Origin: Niebla homalea
Taxonomy: Eukaryota; Ascomycota; Lecanoromycetes; Lecanorales; Ramalinaceae
Assembly (NCBI GenBank): GCA_019925105.1
Contig: JAHGAU010000040.1
Coordinates: forward strand, 310,001-374,000
Direction: 5' to 3'
DNA: 64,000 bases
Shown here piece after piece: positions 19,796-32,100 of this stretch. The translations under genes were made by a program, and so were the position numbers. How positions within the stretch are numbered: the first letter of the stretch is position 1; every line of letters begins with the position of its first letter. The notes under the pieces are model-generated. The model saw nothing but the letters and a program-made list of their open reading frames with translations. It did no database searches and was not told where the DNA came from.

Positions 19796-21790
19796 ACACC
19801 CATGAGCTTCGTGATTCTCGATTAGCTGTGGCAGGGGAATTGTGGTGAGAAAGACTATAGATGAGATCTTGAAGGAGCTAAAGTAAAAAGGGTATGTAGT
19901 ATTGGAGTGCTTTCTGGTTCACAGGCGCATCTGTTAGGCAGTCGTTGGAGAACTCTCAGCGCGGTGTTTCTGCTGGTCACTTAAGGTTTCACCTGTATTC
20001 TTAAGCATCCAGATCGTCTGATAATGTGTTCGGAGTTGGAAAACACTGAAACATGAAATCTTGAGCAAGTCATGACTCAAACAGACCGTGCAAACGTTAG
20101 GAATAGTAGCAATCTAAAATTCATGACTAGATTCCTCATGTACCAATAAATTCAAGGATCTTGAAATGGATTGGACAGGGTCCGAGAGCAATGCATGTAT
20201 ATATTTACCTGTCTTCCCCAGAATTCAGCTTCATGATGCAGGAACCAGCAAGAAGAAGAAAGGGGGGGAAAAACAACACGCTCCTAAAAAGGACTGGGAC
20301 TAGTGTCGTTGCTCGGAGCAACCTGCTTGACGAAATCTCTCCTCTTCCACGTTTTCTTTCCTCCTTTTATCCTCATCTCTTGTCATCTAGTACAATATGA
20401 AGACGAGGGTCAGATTTGACAGTGCGACAAGATGACCTACCTGACCGTGCTGTCGACGGTACGTCAGCGATGGCGCCACATCCTGTACGCAAGTGGCTTT
20501 CACAGCAGCAAGACTCACAATACGACTCAGGGCTGGACAGAGCCAATGGGCTTCTTTCCTGAAGGACCTAACATCCCACCTGACTCACCCCACAACATGC
20601 AGGAGTCAGGCGGTTTGCGCATGCTAACGCAAGTTGAACTCCGCAGTCGAAGGAAACGTGGTCAACGGCTCAACGCTTTCCCGGAATCCCGGTTGCTCGT
20701 GGATGCAACGGGTCGAACCGTTGAATGCTCACTCGCAATGGCTAACAGGTTTATGGTCTAGTGACGGACCAGGCTGGTCGGCTGGTCCGGGGACAATTTC
20801 CATCGGGTAGAAGCAACGGGCGAACCAAATCGCAATGAACAACGCATCTGGTCACGGTGACCCCTCGAGAAACACGCATCTACCTACCTTGCAACGAGAA
20901 AGCATTCACAATCGTATATTAAGAGCTAGCACGGCAACGAAGGACTTTTCCGTGCACTGTTACGGTTTCGAAGTGATGTCTCCTTGAAGGGACACACAAA
21001 TCGAGTGTGGCCGAGGTTTTAGCTGGAGTGTGGGCTCAGTCATGCAGCCAAGCTCTGCCTACGGAATAGCGGAATAGCGAGGTCACAAGGCACCAGATGC
21101 TCCACAAGGAGATGACATCAGACATCTGCGGCGTGGATCTTGTCACTTAGCTTCCGCTGACCTTTGCTGATTGTCAGATATCGATCATGGGAGTTGGCAA
21201 GAAATCCATCTTTGGGTCAGGATGATCATCATCTCTGTACTACCCACCTTTTCCTTCGGCCCACGGAGCTTCTCCATATTGGGTTTTATCGAGGACGATG
21301 AGACTTACACACACAGCAACTCGCGAGATTGCCGAAGATTTGTTTCAATTTCTCGCTTTTGTGCGGCGTTTCCCCAGTTGCGTCACATTATCAGTACTTA
21401 CAAGAGCATGGTTGAGGTACAGCCGAGGCGCTGCCCCCCATTGGACCCCGGCCAGCCAGAATCCTTAGGCGCATGAGCCTTACCGGCTAGAGCTCGAGCG
21501 CTGTTCCGCTATGGTTGCTCATCGAGATCTACTTCCATCAAGCCTTTTAACAGGCCAAAATTGCGACTTTTTCGGCGACTCAAACCACACAGTCTCATTC
21601 GGTTGTAACGCACAGTCAGACGCAATATGGAATGTCCTGCACAGCAATTTGCGACGTGGGATGCAAGCATGTTATACTGAATGGACTGGATACGCGTTCG
21701 GCCCCCCAAAAGGGTCTTCCAACGACAGTTGCGTTCGACCAGCACAGCAGGACCCTTCGGAGTGAATTACGGTGGCCAGCAACAATTACA
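19796..21790. other. Intergenic, no gene seen
   Basis: About 2 kb between the RTA1-like gene and the Zn2Cys6 regulator. A 109-codon frame at 20432-20761 has no recognisable features. I see no RNA gene. Confidence 0.35.
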
Positions 21791-21819
21791 AAGTCGCCCA
21801 CCTCGCTGGTGGGCGACTT
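21791..21819. repeat. Perfect 12-bp inverted repeat upstream of regulator gene
   Basis: The arms are AAGTCGCCCACC and GGTGGGCGACTT with a 5-nt spacer. The centre lies ~140 bp upstream of the regulator ATG at 21944, so it could be an operator for a dimeric zinc-cluster protein or a hairpin in the leader. Confidence 0.6.
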
Positions 21820-21943
21820 ATAGATTGTCATGGGTTGGCTTTCTGTTGTCTTTTGGTGGTTTTCCTTTTTTTTTCTTCTGCTCGAATATCGTCATATCAT
21901 CGACATTTCGATCTGAGATCGAGCTTCTCTGGTTGGCGTCTAA

Positions 21944-24577
21944 ATGTCTCAATCAGGTATCGCCCTGGGCACAGATCGCGATCGCTCCGATGTTCCTCAG
22001 CGACGGTCTGGCCCGCAGCCTTCTATGCGGAAGAGCTGTCACTTCTGCAGATCAAGGAAGATAAGGTGTTCAGGCCAAAGCATCTGTAGTGCTTGCCAGG
22101 AGAGGAACCTTGACTGCGTCTATGGCCGCGAAGGACTTAAAGGTCGGCCCAAGGCTCAAGCATCCAGGTCATCCGGTCAAAGCTCAACGTCCCAATGCAA
22201 GACCATCTATGAGGAGCAGCGACCTCACCTAGGTTCAGCCAAGAAGTCAAACTTCTACAAAGGTACAATATCAAAAGCAATTCCCGAGAATCCAACCCAC
22301 ACTCAGAACGAAAGCAACAATGGTATTCCAGGCCAACCGCTCAAGGCTGAGGTCGAGTACCTCTTCCGTCGAATCTTTGGCAGCAGCAAATCCAATTCAT
22401 CACAGCAGCATGTCCAGCCAGGCCGTATTGACCGGCAAGCAGAGCGAGCCAACAGTACCCAGTCGGCGCCACGTATGAGTTACGAAAAGCCACTTTCCGT
22501 TCTCATCGAGGACTTTGTAGAGATTGTCTCACTCAAATTTGGGGATCTTGGTTGTCACGATGCATACCGTGACAGCCAGGTCCACCTCTTCAAACACTCA
22601 CTGGAGGCCGACCCGACGGAGACAATGTTCGACGATATCAGCCAGTCGCCAAACCCTATCCGACATTTCACCCAGCATCAAGTCCTCCAGATGGTCGATG
22701 TCTGGTTCTCCCATCATCCATTGACGTTCATGATCTCGAAGACTCTACTCTTACAGAGCTATCGGGACGGCTCTCATGATAGCACACTGCTCGCTGTTCT
22801 CTTGGCTGATGTCAAATTATCCCAGAATGACCGCGCCGCGCAGAATCAGGGCAAGGAGATGTTCAGATGGGCGATCGCCCAATTGTCCGGGCTGCCAATT
22901 TCTAAGGTCAGCCTCTCAACCATACAGGCGCTGATCCTCATTGGATGGCACGACATGTGCTCCGGAAGAGCCCGCAGGTCGCTTTGCTATCTGCTCAATG
23001 CTAAGAATCTGCTCTCGCACCTCCCGGAGCCTGCAACGGGCCTGAATCAGATCAACGGTATGGACATTGGCGATGTCGAATCGGAAGTCATTCAGAACAT
23101 CGGCTGGTTGACCTACGCTATTATTCTCTGGATCTCTATGCAGTGCGATACCTTGGTCTTGGATCTCCTGCCATCCAGTCCCTCATCCTCCTTTCCGCCG
23201 ATGGACGAGACGAAATCTGCCGTCTACAGATTAGACATGTCATCCGATAACACGTCAACGCTTCCCCACCAAGCGAGAAGAATTCGTGACTTGTGGCCGA
23301 TATGTCATGTTGCGGCGACCACAGCACACATATACGCACTTCTACCAAAGCGCGATCATCTATCCGCCATAACCGCTGCTCCAGCTTTGAAACCTACATG
23401 GGAATCACTCACTGTGTGGCAACTGCGTCAGCTTTCAAATGCGCTCCGCGTACCTGCGCAAGATTTTTCCATAGTGTGTATGAAGGTGCGCCAGGTGCTC
23501 CTTTCGGCAATCGATCTGGTGGAAACACGCACTGGGAGCCAAGAGTCTCAAAGTCTGGTCCTCTCAGCGTACCACGCTATGAACCTTCAGCTGCTCTTTC
23601 CCAACCGCTCCTTGCTTTCGGGTCAGACGGTGGCCATCTCGGATGAGCTCGTCAATTGCTTCCACGCATCTGCAAGAGCGCTTTTCCGCGTGAAGCACAC
23701 CTTTGACGACGTCCCAGCCATCGGCCAAATGGGCATGCACTGGCGTTCGGGGACCAACGCAGAAGTGTTCATGCTGGGAGTGGATGCATGCAGTCGGGTG
23801 CTTGCCTACTTCCAGCATCGGGCGCAGATCGGTGGAGATGCAGAGTTCTACAGCGACTGTCAAGAATTGGAGAGCATCGCATCAGACTTGCGCGTGCTCA
23901 CGAGACATGGCGATCGGCTCATTCGCCTAGCATCGGATCTACGTGTATTGTCAAAGGATGAGGAGTTGCGCAACACGCGCAGACAGACAAGTGTAAAGAA
24001 GCGGCTGAAGCGAGTGGTCGAGTCCTTTGATAGCTTTGACACCACGAACGTGACCCCCACAATAATCCCAACTACACTCCCTACCGAGCCGTGGTCGCCT
24101 CCACTTATGAACGGCACCATCTCACCTAGTACCAATCTGGCACCGAGCATGAGCTGCGACAGCACCAATCTGGCACCGAGTATGAGCTACGATGCGCCAC
24201 CGAGCCTGACCAATACCCGAACACCTTCGACTGCCAATTCAGTCGCCAACGATTCTCTGGACATGGATTTCTCCACCAAACCAGACAATTGGCTGCAGTA
24301 TTACTCGCAAAATCCTCAATGGCCAGGCTCGCCCAATGCCTTTTCACCCAACGCCTACTCCAATCTCGATGACACTGCTGGCTTGGAGTTCCTGAGCAGT
24401 GCAGATCTCACCACGTCAGACAATCCTCTAACGGGGTTTTTTGATGGCTCTATTGATACGATGATGATGGACATGAAGGATCCTGCAAGTAGCTCATTGG
24501 ACATGATGACTCAGCCTGATACTGAGATGAGTTTTCCCAGATCGGATTTTGGGGGTTTCACCTTTTCGCCCTTTTGA
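21944..24577 (+). CDS. Zn2Cys6 fungal transcription factor
   Basis: An intron-less 877-residue protein. The binuclear zinc cluster has cysteines at 32, 35, 42, 48, 51 and 58 (CX2CX6CX5CX2CX6C), with the basic stretch RSRKIRC between the second and third Cys, and GREGLKGRPK as the linker. The middle (~residues 180-560) is a long helical region like the fungal transcription-factor middle homology region. The C-terminal ~180 residues are Ser/Thr/Asp-rich and end in acidic and hydrophobic patches, a likely activation domain. It contains a small duplication (STNLAPSMS twice). It is encoded just upstream of, and in the same direction as, the PKS-NRPS gene, so it is the obvious candidate pathway regulator. 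A perfect inverted repeat in its own promoter may indicate autoregulation. Confidence 0.9.
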   Translation: MSQSGIALGTDRDRSDVPQRRSGPQPSMRKSCHFCRSRKIRCSGQSICSACQERNLDCVYGREGLKGRPKAQASRSSGQSSTSQCKTIYEEQRPHLGSAKKSNFYKGTISKAIPENPTHTQNESNNGIPGQPLKAEVEYLFRRIFGSSKSNSSQQHVQPGRIDRQAERANSTQSAPRMSYEKPLSVLIEDFVEIVSLKFGDLGCHDAYRDSQVHLFKHSLEADPTETMFDDISQSPNPIRHFTQHQVLQMVDVWFSHHPLTFMISKTLLLQSYRDGSHDSTLLAVLLADVKLSQNDRAAQNQGKEMFRWAIAQLSGLPISKVSLSTIQALILIGWHDMCSGRARRSLCYLLNAKNLLSHLPEPATGLNQINGMDIGDVESEVIQNIGWLTYAIILWISMQCDTLVLDLLPSSPSSSFPPMDETKSAVYRLDMSSDNTSTLPHQARRIRDLWPICHVAATTAHIYALLPKRDHLSAITAAPALKPTWESLTVWQLRQLSNALRVPAQDFSIVCMKVRQVLLSAIDLVETRTGSQESQSLVLSAYHAMNLQLLFPNRSLLSGQTVAISDELVNCFHASARALFRVKHTFDDVPAIGQMGMHWRSGTNAEVFMLGVDACSRVLAYFQHRAQIGGDAEFYSDCQELESIASDLRVLTRHGDRLIRLASDLRVLSKDEELRNTRRQTSVKKRLKRVVESFDSFDTTNVTPTIIPTTLPTEPWSPPLMNGTISPSTNLAPSMSCDSTNLAPSMSYDAPPSLTNTRTPSTANSVANDSLDMDFSTKPDNWLQYYSQNPQWPGSPNAFSPNAYSNLDDTAGLEFLSSADLTTSDNPLTGFFDGSIDTMMMDMKDPASSSLDMMTQPDTEMSFPRSDFGGFTFSPF

Positions 24578-24929
24578 GGCACAAGACTTTTCTTTCCCAG
24601 ATTTGATTTGATTCGATTTATCAGCCTGGTGTATGGTGTATGCAGCAATATTATCTCACGCATTCTCAATGAATCTATCTGAAACCATTTCGAGCATAAA
24701 CAAGGCGTATGGGCATATAAGCATCAATCAATTTGGCTCGAGGAGATCAAATCTGCATCTGATCCGGCTGATGTGCCGCTCGTACTGTCTGCCAGCTCAT
24801 CTGCAACCATGAACCTTGCGGCTGGCACGCTATGCACTGCTTACAGATGTTCTCACAACGGAGAGCGCACCTATGCATGATGGATGATCAAGGGTTAACG
24901 TCTCAGCAGTAGGCTCGCGGCGCGCGATG

Positions 24930-24946
24930 TGACGTCGAGCCACGTG
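24930..24946. promoter_or_regulatory. CRE-like and CACGTG motifs
   Basis: TGACGTC (24930-24936) and CACGTG (24941-24946) occur 4 bp apart. These are the core sequences of bZIP and bHLH sites. Occupancy is not shown by sequence. Confidence 0.35.
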
Positions 24947-25899
24947 AGGGCGAAAACAACTAAGGCTCGCAAAAATGTAATGTAAGTAATAAAATACTAC
25001 CCCTGCAGGCACGGTTCTGCCCCTATTGACCAATGGCATCGTTCTCTAGTACGTTTCACCAACATATAGCGATTCCTCACATCGCTCCTAGCCTTCTCAG
25101 TCATCACTAGCTGTGCCGCTTCAGCCATGTTCAATCTGGTCAGAGACCTATATTCTCCGCATCCCTGCGCGACGCCGTCCTCGAACCGTCTACCACCTAC
25201 TTCGCAACCGAGCCTCGAATGTCGTGTTGTTCGGATTCTTGTCTCCGTATAACACGCCGGATCACTTCACGTGCCGTCTCCATGGGACGAAACCATCTGG
25301 CAGAGACCTGCAGAGGGTCCTCACAATCCTACATGACTACGCCAATTCCACTCAAAGCCTTACTTGGCCATCATCGCCTCCTGGAATGGGGCCATCAGGG
25401 TCGGAGAATGTTATGCTGTTGGACTCCAATTCGAACCAGAATCCACCCCCACAGCCCCATCAGAGCGATTATGTTCCACCAACGTCCACAAGGGCTTGAG
25501 AATTCCTGGCACGAAATGCTCCGAAGCTATTGTTGATGGTCGTTCAAAGCGCCCTGCCTTGCTCTCCCGCACTATCTCCAGAAGGCTTCAAATCCCTTTG
25601 AATCCACAGTTTCTCGCCCGAAGGCAAGCGGACAATAACGTTCAAGCATTGCACGTAGCCGTGGTCGAGACTGCCATGTGGCTCATGCAAGGTACCATTG
25701 GTCGAGCGAACTTGCGGAGGATAGACACCTTGTGGGATTGAGAGCATGAGCTCACCTTTACGAGTGAATGCCATGTTGATAATCCCATCCGCGTTTCCGT
25801 TAGCCTGCGAGTATTGTCCGTGCTAAGACGTCGATGCCGGGGTGTTTTGCAGATGGCAGAGTCTGAGATATTGATCGTGTTTGTGGCCTGAAAAGTTTC

Positions 25900-25906
25900 T
25901 ATATAA
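25900..25906 (+). promoter_or_regulatory. TATA box of the PKS-NRPS gene
   Basis: TATATAA, about 230 bp upstream of the ATG at 26136, is the clearest TATA element in this promoter. Confidence 0.4.
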
Positions 25907-26135
25907 TGATCCAAATCGTCCCTGGTTCTGCCCGATCTTAGAGTTCATCTTGTATCGTCACAATCGCAGGAACCCCATTCGTTCTGCTGATCCCCTTGAA
26001 GGTAATGAGTCGAGGTTTACTGACACTTCCAGACCTATCTCCTTAACCTGTCCGCTCGCTGCTGACCAGACAGACATTGAGATCTATCGAGCACTTGAAA
26101 GGCCCCAAACTTTCAAAAATCAGCCAAGTCCAAAG

Positions 26136-29100
26136 ATGTCGTCTCGATTCCAATACCGCCGGGCAGCCGAGTCCTCATCCTCTGCCTTCAGCTCGGACTC
26201 CTGGCAATCCGGCCGTACCTCTTCCATCTCCTCGATCGAGGAAGAGGCCCCACCAGCCGGCGGCAATGGCGCCCAGCCCATGCGCCCAACCGCGACCGAC
26301 CCTTCCTGCATTGTGGGGATGGCTTGCCGCGTGCCTGGAGCGCAGAGCCCCAGCAAAATGTGGGATAACATCCTACAGCAGCGAGACTTCCAGCGCAAGA
26401 TGCCGGCGGATCGCTTCAACATTGACAATTTCTTCCATCCAGATGGAACGAATAAAGGCACTGTGAGTATCTGCTGCGCTATCGAGGATCCAAGCGAGTT
26501 GTTCTGTGTGAGAGAAGGATCTCTGCTGACAATATTCTGGAAAGACCAATGCTACAGCAGGATATTTTCTCGAACAGGATCTCAGTTCTTTTGACGCAGG
26601 GTTTTTCAATATTTCCGGCAAGGAGGCGGAGGCGATGGATCCGCAGCAGAGGCTTTTGCTTGAGGTCGTTTATGAAGCTTTGGAGGATGGTGTGTCGAAC
26701 CATTGGTACCTCATTTGGATATTTTCACTGACTCTTTGCAAACAGCGGGCATCCCCCTTGCGGACGTCGCTGGATCCCAAACCAGCGTCTACTGCGGCAG
26801 CTTCACCAACGATTACAAGAACGTCCTCAACAGCGATCTAGGCTATTACCCAAAGTATGCCGCAGTCGGTATCGGTAACACCATCCTCTCCAATCGTATC
26901 TCCTACTTTTACGATCTTCACGGTCCCAGCATGACTGTCGACACGGCCTGCTCCTCATCCCTGGTCTGCTTCGACATGGGCAACAAATCGATCCAGAACG
27001 AGAACTGCGATCTTTCCCTCGTGGTCGGTTCTGCCCTGCACTTCGACCCCAGCATGTTCGTCATGATGACGGACATCGGATTCTTGTCCACAGATGGCCG
27101 GTGCCGCGCCTTTGACGCCAGCGGAAAGGGGTACGTCCGAGGTGAAGGTATCTGCGCCGCGGTCTTGAAGCGTAAATCTCGCGCCGAGAGAGATGGGAAT
27201 CGCATTCGCTCAATTGTGCGAGGCACCGACACCAATCACGATGGCACGAAAGACGGGATCACGATGCCCAATTCAGCAGCCCAAGAAACGCTCATCCGAG
27301 CTTGCTACAAGAAGGCCGGGCTGGAGACGCACGATACGCAGTATTTCGAAGCGCATGGCACTGGAACACAGGCGGGCGATCCTAGAGAGACGAGGGCGAT
27401 TGGTGCTTGCTTTGCACCAAACCGCACATCGCCTCTCTACGTGGGGTCTGTGAAGACCAACATGGGGCACTTGGAGGGCGCTTCTGGTTTAGCAGGGATC
27501 ATCAAGACGACATTGGCTCTTGAAGCTGGCAAAATCCCGCCGAACATGCTCTTCAACAACCCCAATCCAAACATCGACTTCCAAAAGCTCAACATCACTG
27601 TCCCTACGAAACTGCTGGACTGGAAGGCACGCAATGGAATTCGTCGTGGTAGTATCAACTCCTTCGGTTATGGTGAGTTCGGAAATCACAAGCCTTTATT
27701 AGGACCTTTCACTAATGTCATTCAGGTGGTGCAAACGCCCATGCTATCCTCGAGGGCTACACGCCTCCAACTACCTCTCATCGCAAGGCGGCACTCTCAC
27801 GAGACCACGCGACCATGTCCAAGAACAGACCATTCCTTCTTCCCTTATCCTCACACTCTGACAAGGCGGGCAACCTCCTCAAAGACCAGCTCTCTTCATT
27901 CATTCTTGCCAACCCCTCCTACTCCACCGCCTCCATCGCCAACAGCCTGTCCGATCACGGCCGCTCCAAGCACCAGATCCGTTCGTACCTTCTTGCCAAC
28001 AAAGAGGAGGACATACAATCCGAGTTGGCCAAACCTACAACATGGACGCGATCCGGCGACTCCGTCAAGCGTCTCGGCTTCGTCTTCACGGGCCAAGGTG
28101 CTCAGCATTTCGCCATGGGCCGCACTCTGATCGAACAGTGCCCCATCTTCCGGCAATCGCTCGAGCGGTGCGATGACGTGCTGTCGTGTCTGCCTGAGAG
28201 CGACAAGCCGGATTGGTCCTGCGTAGACGAGCTGCTCAGACCCAAGGACAAATCGCGCGTGTCTCACAGCACGTTCTCCCAGCCTCTGTGCACAGCCATC
28301 CAACTGGCTATGACGGACCTGCTTGCTGAGTGGGGCATTAAGCCTTCAATCACCGTGGGCCACTCAGCGGGCGAGATGGGTGCCGCATATGCTGCGGGTA
28401 TCGTTTCGTTTGACGATGCGATCGTTGCAGCTTACTACCGCGGAAAGATTTTTACCATGGAAGTCGACAATGCGGTGAAGGTTCCTGGCGCCATGATGGC
28501 TATCCAAATGACTGAGGCTGAGGCCAAGGAAGAATTGAAGCCTTACCAAGGGCGCGTCAAGATTGCAGCTGTCAATTCGCCAACTAGTCTGACTCTGTCT
28601 GGCGACGAGCCTGCGATTGATGAGCTGAAGGACGTGCTTACCGACAAGAAGGTCTTCAACAGGAAGCTCCTCGTCGACAAGGCCTACCACTCCCACCACA
28701 TTGCTCCCTATGGTCCACTGCTTGCGCAATACCTCAGCAAGTTGCGACCTATGAAGGCCAAATGCCCAATGTCTTCTAGTGTGACGGCTCGTCTTGCTGA
28801 GTCACGGAAGATGAGTGGACGTTACTGGGTCTCGAACTTGACCGGACAAGTGCGTTTCTCGGATGCATTGACAAATCTCCTCCTGAGCGACGAGGAAGAG
28901 ATCAACGTGGATGCTCTCGTGGAGATTGGCCCTCACCCTGCCCTCAAGGGCCCCGTCAAAGAGATCATGAAGAGCCTCAGACTCGACATCCCCTACGTGT
29001 CTACACTGAGCCGTGGCTCTGGCGATTTCGACTGCCTTCTCGGCACCGCTGGTCAATTGTTCGCTTTGGGCTACCCTGTCGATCTGAATGCGGTGAACAG

Positions 29101-32100
29101 CAACATCTTCACCGATCAGAACGGTCACGTCCAGAAGGCACCTTCTGCCACCAAGGTCACCCTACCAAGCTACGCGTGGGACCATAGCATCAAATACTGG
29201 GCCGACACCCGAGTGACCAAGAATCACCGCCTTCGCAGCGGGTACCACGAGATCCTCGGCGCACCCATTCCTGACTCTGTCGAAAACCACCCACGCTGGA
29301 GGCGATTCCTGCGTCCGGCGGAGATCCCATGGCTATCGCAGCACGTTATCGAAGGCAAAGTCATCTTCCCAGCTGCTGGATACATCTGCATTGCCATCGA
29401 AGCCATGATCAGACTTGAGAAATGCCCGGAGCAGCTTGAGAGCATTAGCTTGCAGGAGGTGTCCTTCAAATCGGCTCTGCCTGTCGCGACAGATGATCAA
29501 GGTACGGAGGTCATAACGGAGCTGCAACCAGCCGCGGTGTCAGCAAAACGCACTTCAGACACTTGGTACCGCTTCACCATCAACTCCTACGATAAAAGTG
29601 GACGATGTGACGAACATTGCCACGGTCTCATCGCCGTCAAGGAAGGCAGCCCAAGCGCTGTCGAATCTCCCACCGCGGCTCCACAACTGGCACAGTTGAA
29701 GAAGTCCTGCGACAGGACAATCACGCTTCAACGCTACTACGAGCACCTCCATTCCATGGGATTACAGTATGGTGACGACTTCCGTCTCATCTCTGGTAAT
29801 GTTGAGAGCAGCGCTGGTTTCTCACTTGCACCACTGACCTTCCGCCGCGACGTGTCGGTTGCCTCCCAACCTAACAGCGCCACCATGGTCCACCCCACCT
29901 TCCTGGATGCTTCCTTCCACGTCGTCTTCGCTGCATGCGAAGCCCAGCTGGGCCGAAGCCTTAACGAGCCTTACGTCCCCACATTCCTCAAATCGATGAA
30001 GATCTCTGGCCTGTTCCGTGATATGATGCACTCCGAGGACCTGCAGCGGTTCTGGGTCGCTTCGAATACGGAGATGGCGGGACCGAGGACAGCCAAAGCA
30101 AACATCGCCATCCGCTCCGGCGATTGTAGCAAGCTCATGATTGAGATGCAGGGCGGCGAGTTCACCGCACTTGGTGGTGAGATGGAGGGAGCTGCCTCGG
30201 ATAGGGCTCTCTTCTTCCGCACGAGGTGGCAGCCATTATTCGCGACTCTGGGTGCAAGCCCCAAACCTCAGCTTGAGAGTCTGGGCAAGGCGATGCAGGT
30301 TTTTGTTCATCAGGTTCCCAATGCGAAGATCCTGCATCTGACCAAGAGCCCTGAATCCGTCAAGGATGTGCTTGAGCATCTGACTGCATTTGCGGGCCAC
30401 AAACGATACTTTCAGTCGCTGACACCGTATGCGCCCTCCAGTGATGATCCGGAAATTTGGATACCGTTGGCTAAAGAGTACAACAATCGGGTCGAAGTTG
30501 AGGAACCCAAGACTGGCGAGTATGATGCAGTCATTGTTGAAGAGGAGAGCGAGCTTGATGTCAAGAGCTTCCTGAAGCAGGATGGCTTTGCGATTAGCAT
30601 TGGACCAGAAATTCGACAAGATGGCCTCACTCCTCTCTTCAGCACCGGCAACATCTCTGTCTGGCAGAACAAGCAACCACAAGCTTCCTCAAGCGAACCA
30701 GTCTCGCTGATCATGTCGTCCACTGCATCTGAAAACACCGAACTGATCGCCTCAGCAATCGAACGCCAACACCCTGGAAGAGTCACGAGGATCAACCTTC
30801 GCAGCCTTCTTGAGACGACATCCCATCTGACGGACAACGTTATCGTCCTCGCCAGCATGGACAATCAGCTCTTCTTTGACGAGGCCTGCAACACCGCCGG
30901 TCACTTCGAAGCCGTCCGCAAGCTCCTCACAAGCAATAGCACCAACCTGGTCTGGGCGACCAAGGGCGCCACTCGTGAGTGTCCGGAGCCCCAACAGGCC
31001 ATCGTGCTGGGTCTCGCTCGCGTGGCAAGAAGTGAGAACGAAAACCTCCGCCTCGTCACTGTGGACTTCCCCAAGGACGCCGGGAGCGAACGTATCTCTC
31101 AAAGCATGCTGCGCACACTGGACCGTGACTTGAAAGAGGACGAGATTGCAGAACAAGACGGCACCTTGATGATCCCAAGGATGGAGCCCGATTCCAAGCT
31201 CAACGCGAAATTGCCGCGGAACCAGCGTGGGGAATGGAAACTGGAGCCTCTTCACCAAGATCGACCTCTTTCGCTAAAGATTGGCAAAGTCGGGCTACTG
31301 GATACCCTTGCTTTCGCTGATGATGCCAACATCATGGATCAGACCCTTGCCAATGATGAGCTCGAGATCGAAGTCAAGGCCTCTGCCCTCAACTTCCGGG
31401 ACGTCGCAGCTTCTCTCGGTATCATTGACGATTACAGGCTTGGCGATGAATGTGCTGGTGTTGTGCGACAACTGGGCAACGAAGTCACTGGCTTCCAAGT
31501 CGGCGATCGCGTCGCTGCGTGGAGGCCAGGTCAAGGCGCTCACAGCTCCATTGTCCGGAATCCAGCGTCTCTATGCTACAAAATCAATAATGGTCTCTCT
31601 TTCGGGCTGGCAACCTCATTCCCCTTGATCCTCACCACGGCCTATTATGCTCTCCAAGATAGCGCCCGTCTGCAGGCAGGTGAAACTGTGTTGATCCACT
31701 CAGCTGCGGGTGGTGTTGGTCAGATGGCCATCCAAGTCGCTCAAATGCTGGGAGCGACCGTCATTGCCACTGTTGGGTCTCAGAAGAAGCGTGACTTCCT
31801 CAAGGACACCTATGGTCTTGACGACAGCCACATTCTATCCTCTCGCGAATCATCCTTCTACCAAGGCGTCATGGACCTGACCAACGAACGAGGTGTGGAT
31901 GTCGCCCTCAACAGCTTGGCAGGAGAACTACTCAACGCCACGTGGAGTTGCATCGCCCGTTTCGGCCGTTTCATCGAGATTGGCAAGCGCGATATCCACG
32001 AAAATTCCAAGCTGGACATGGACCCTTTCCGCAAAAACATCTCATTCGCATCCGTCGATATGATCACCGTTTTTGAACATAACAAAGAGCTCGGCGCACG

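Larger units (their letters stand above)
24578..26135. other. Promoter region of the PKS-NRPS gene
   Basis: About 1.55 kb. Overlapping frames at 25.1-25.8 kb change register repeatedly and show no coding character. The region holds the 3' end of the regulator gene, a CRE-like/E-box pair and a TATA box, annotated separately. Confidence 0.45.

Noticed and set aside
20432..20761. 109-codon plus-strand frame
   Set aside because: Composition does not look coding and no motif or neighbouring exon supports it.
25113..25741. Overlapping plus-strand frames upstream of the PKS-NRPS
   Set aside because: Three frames overlap without a consistent register or splice sites; more likely promoter sequence.
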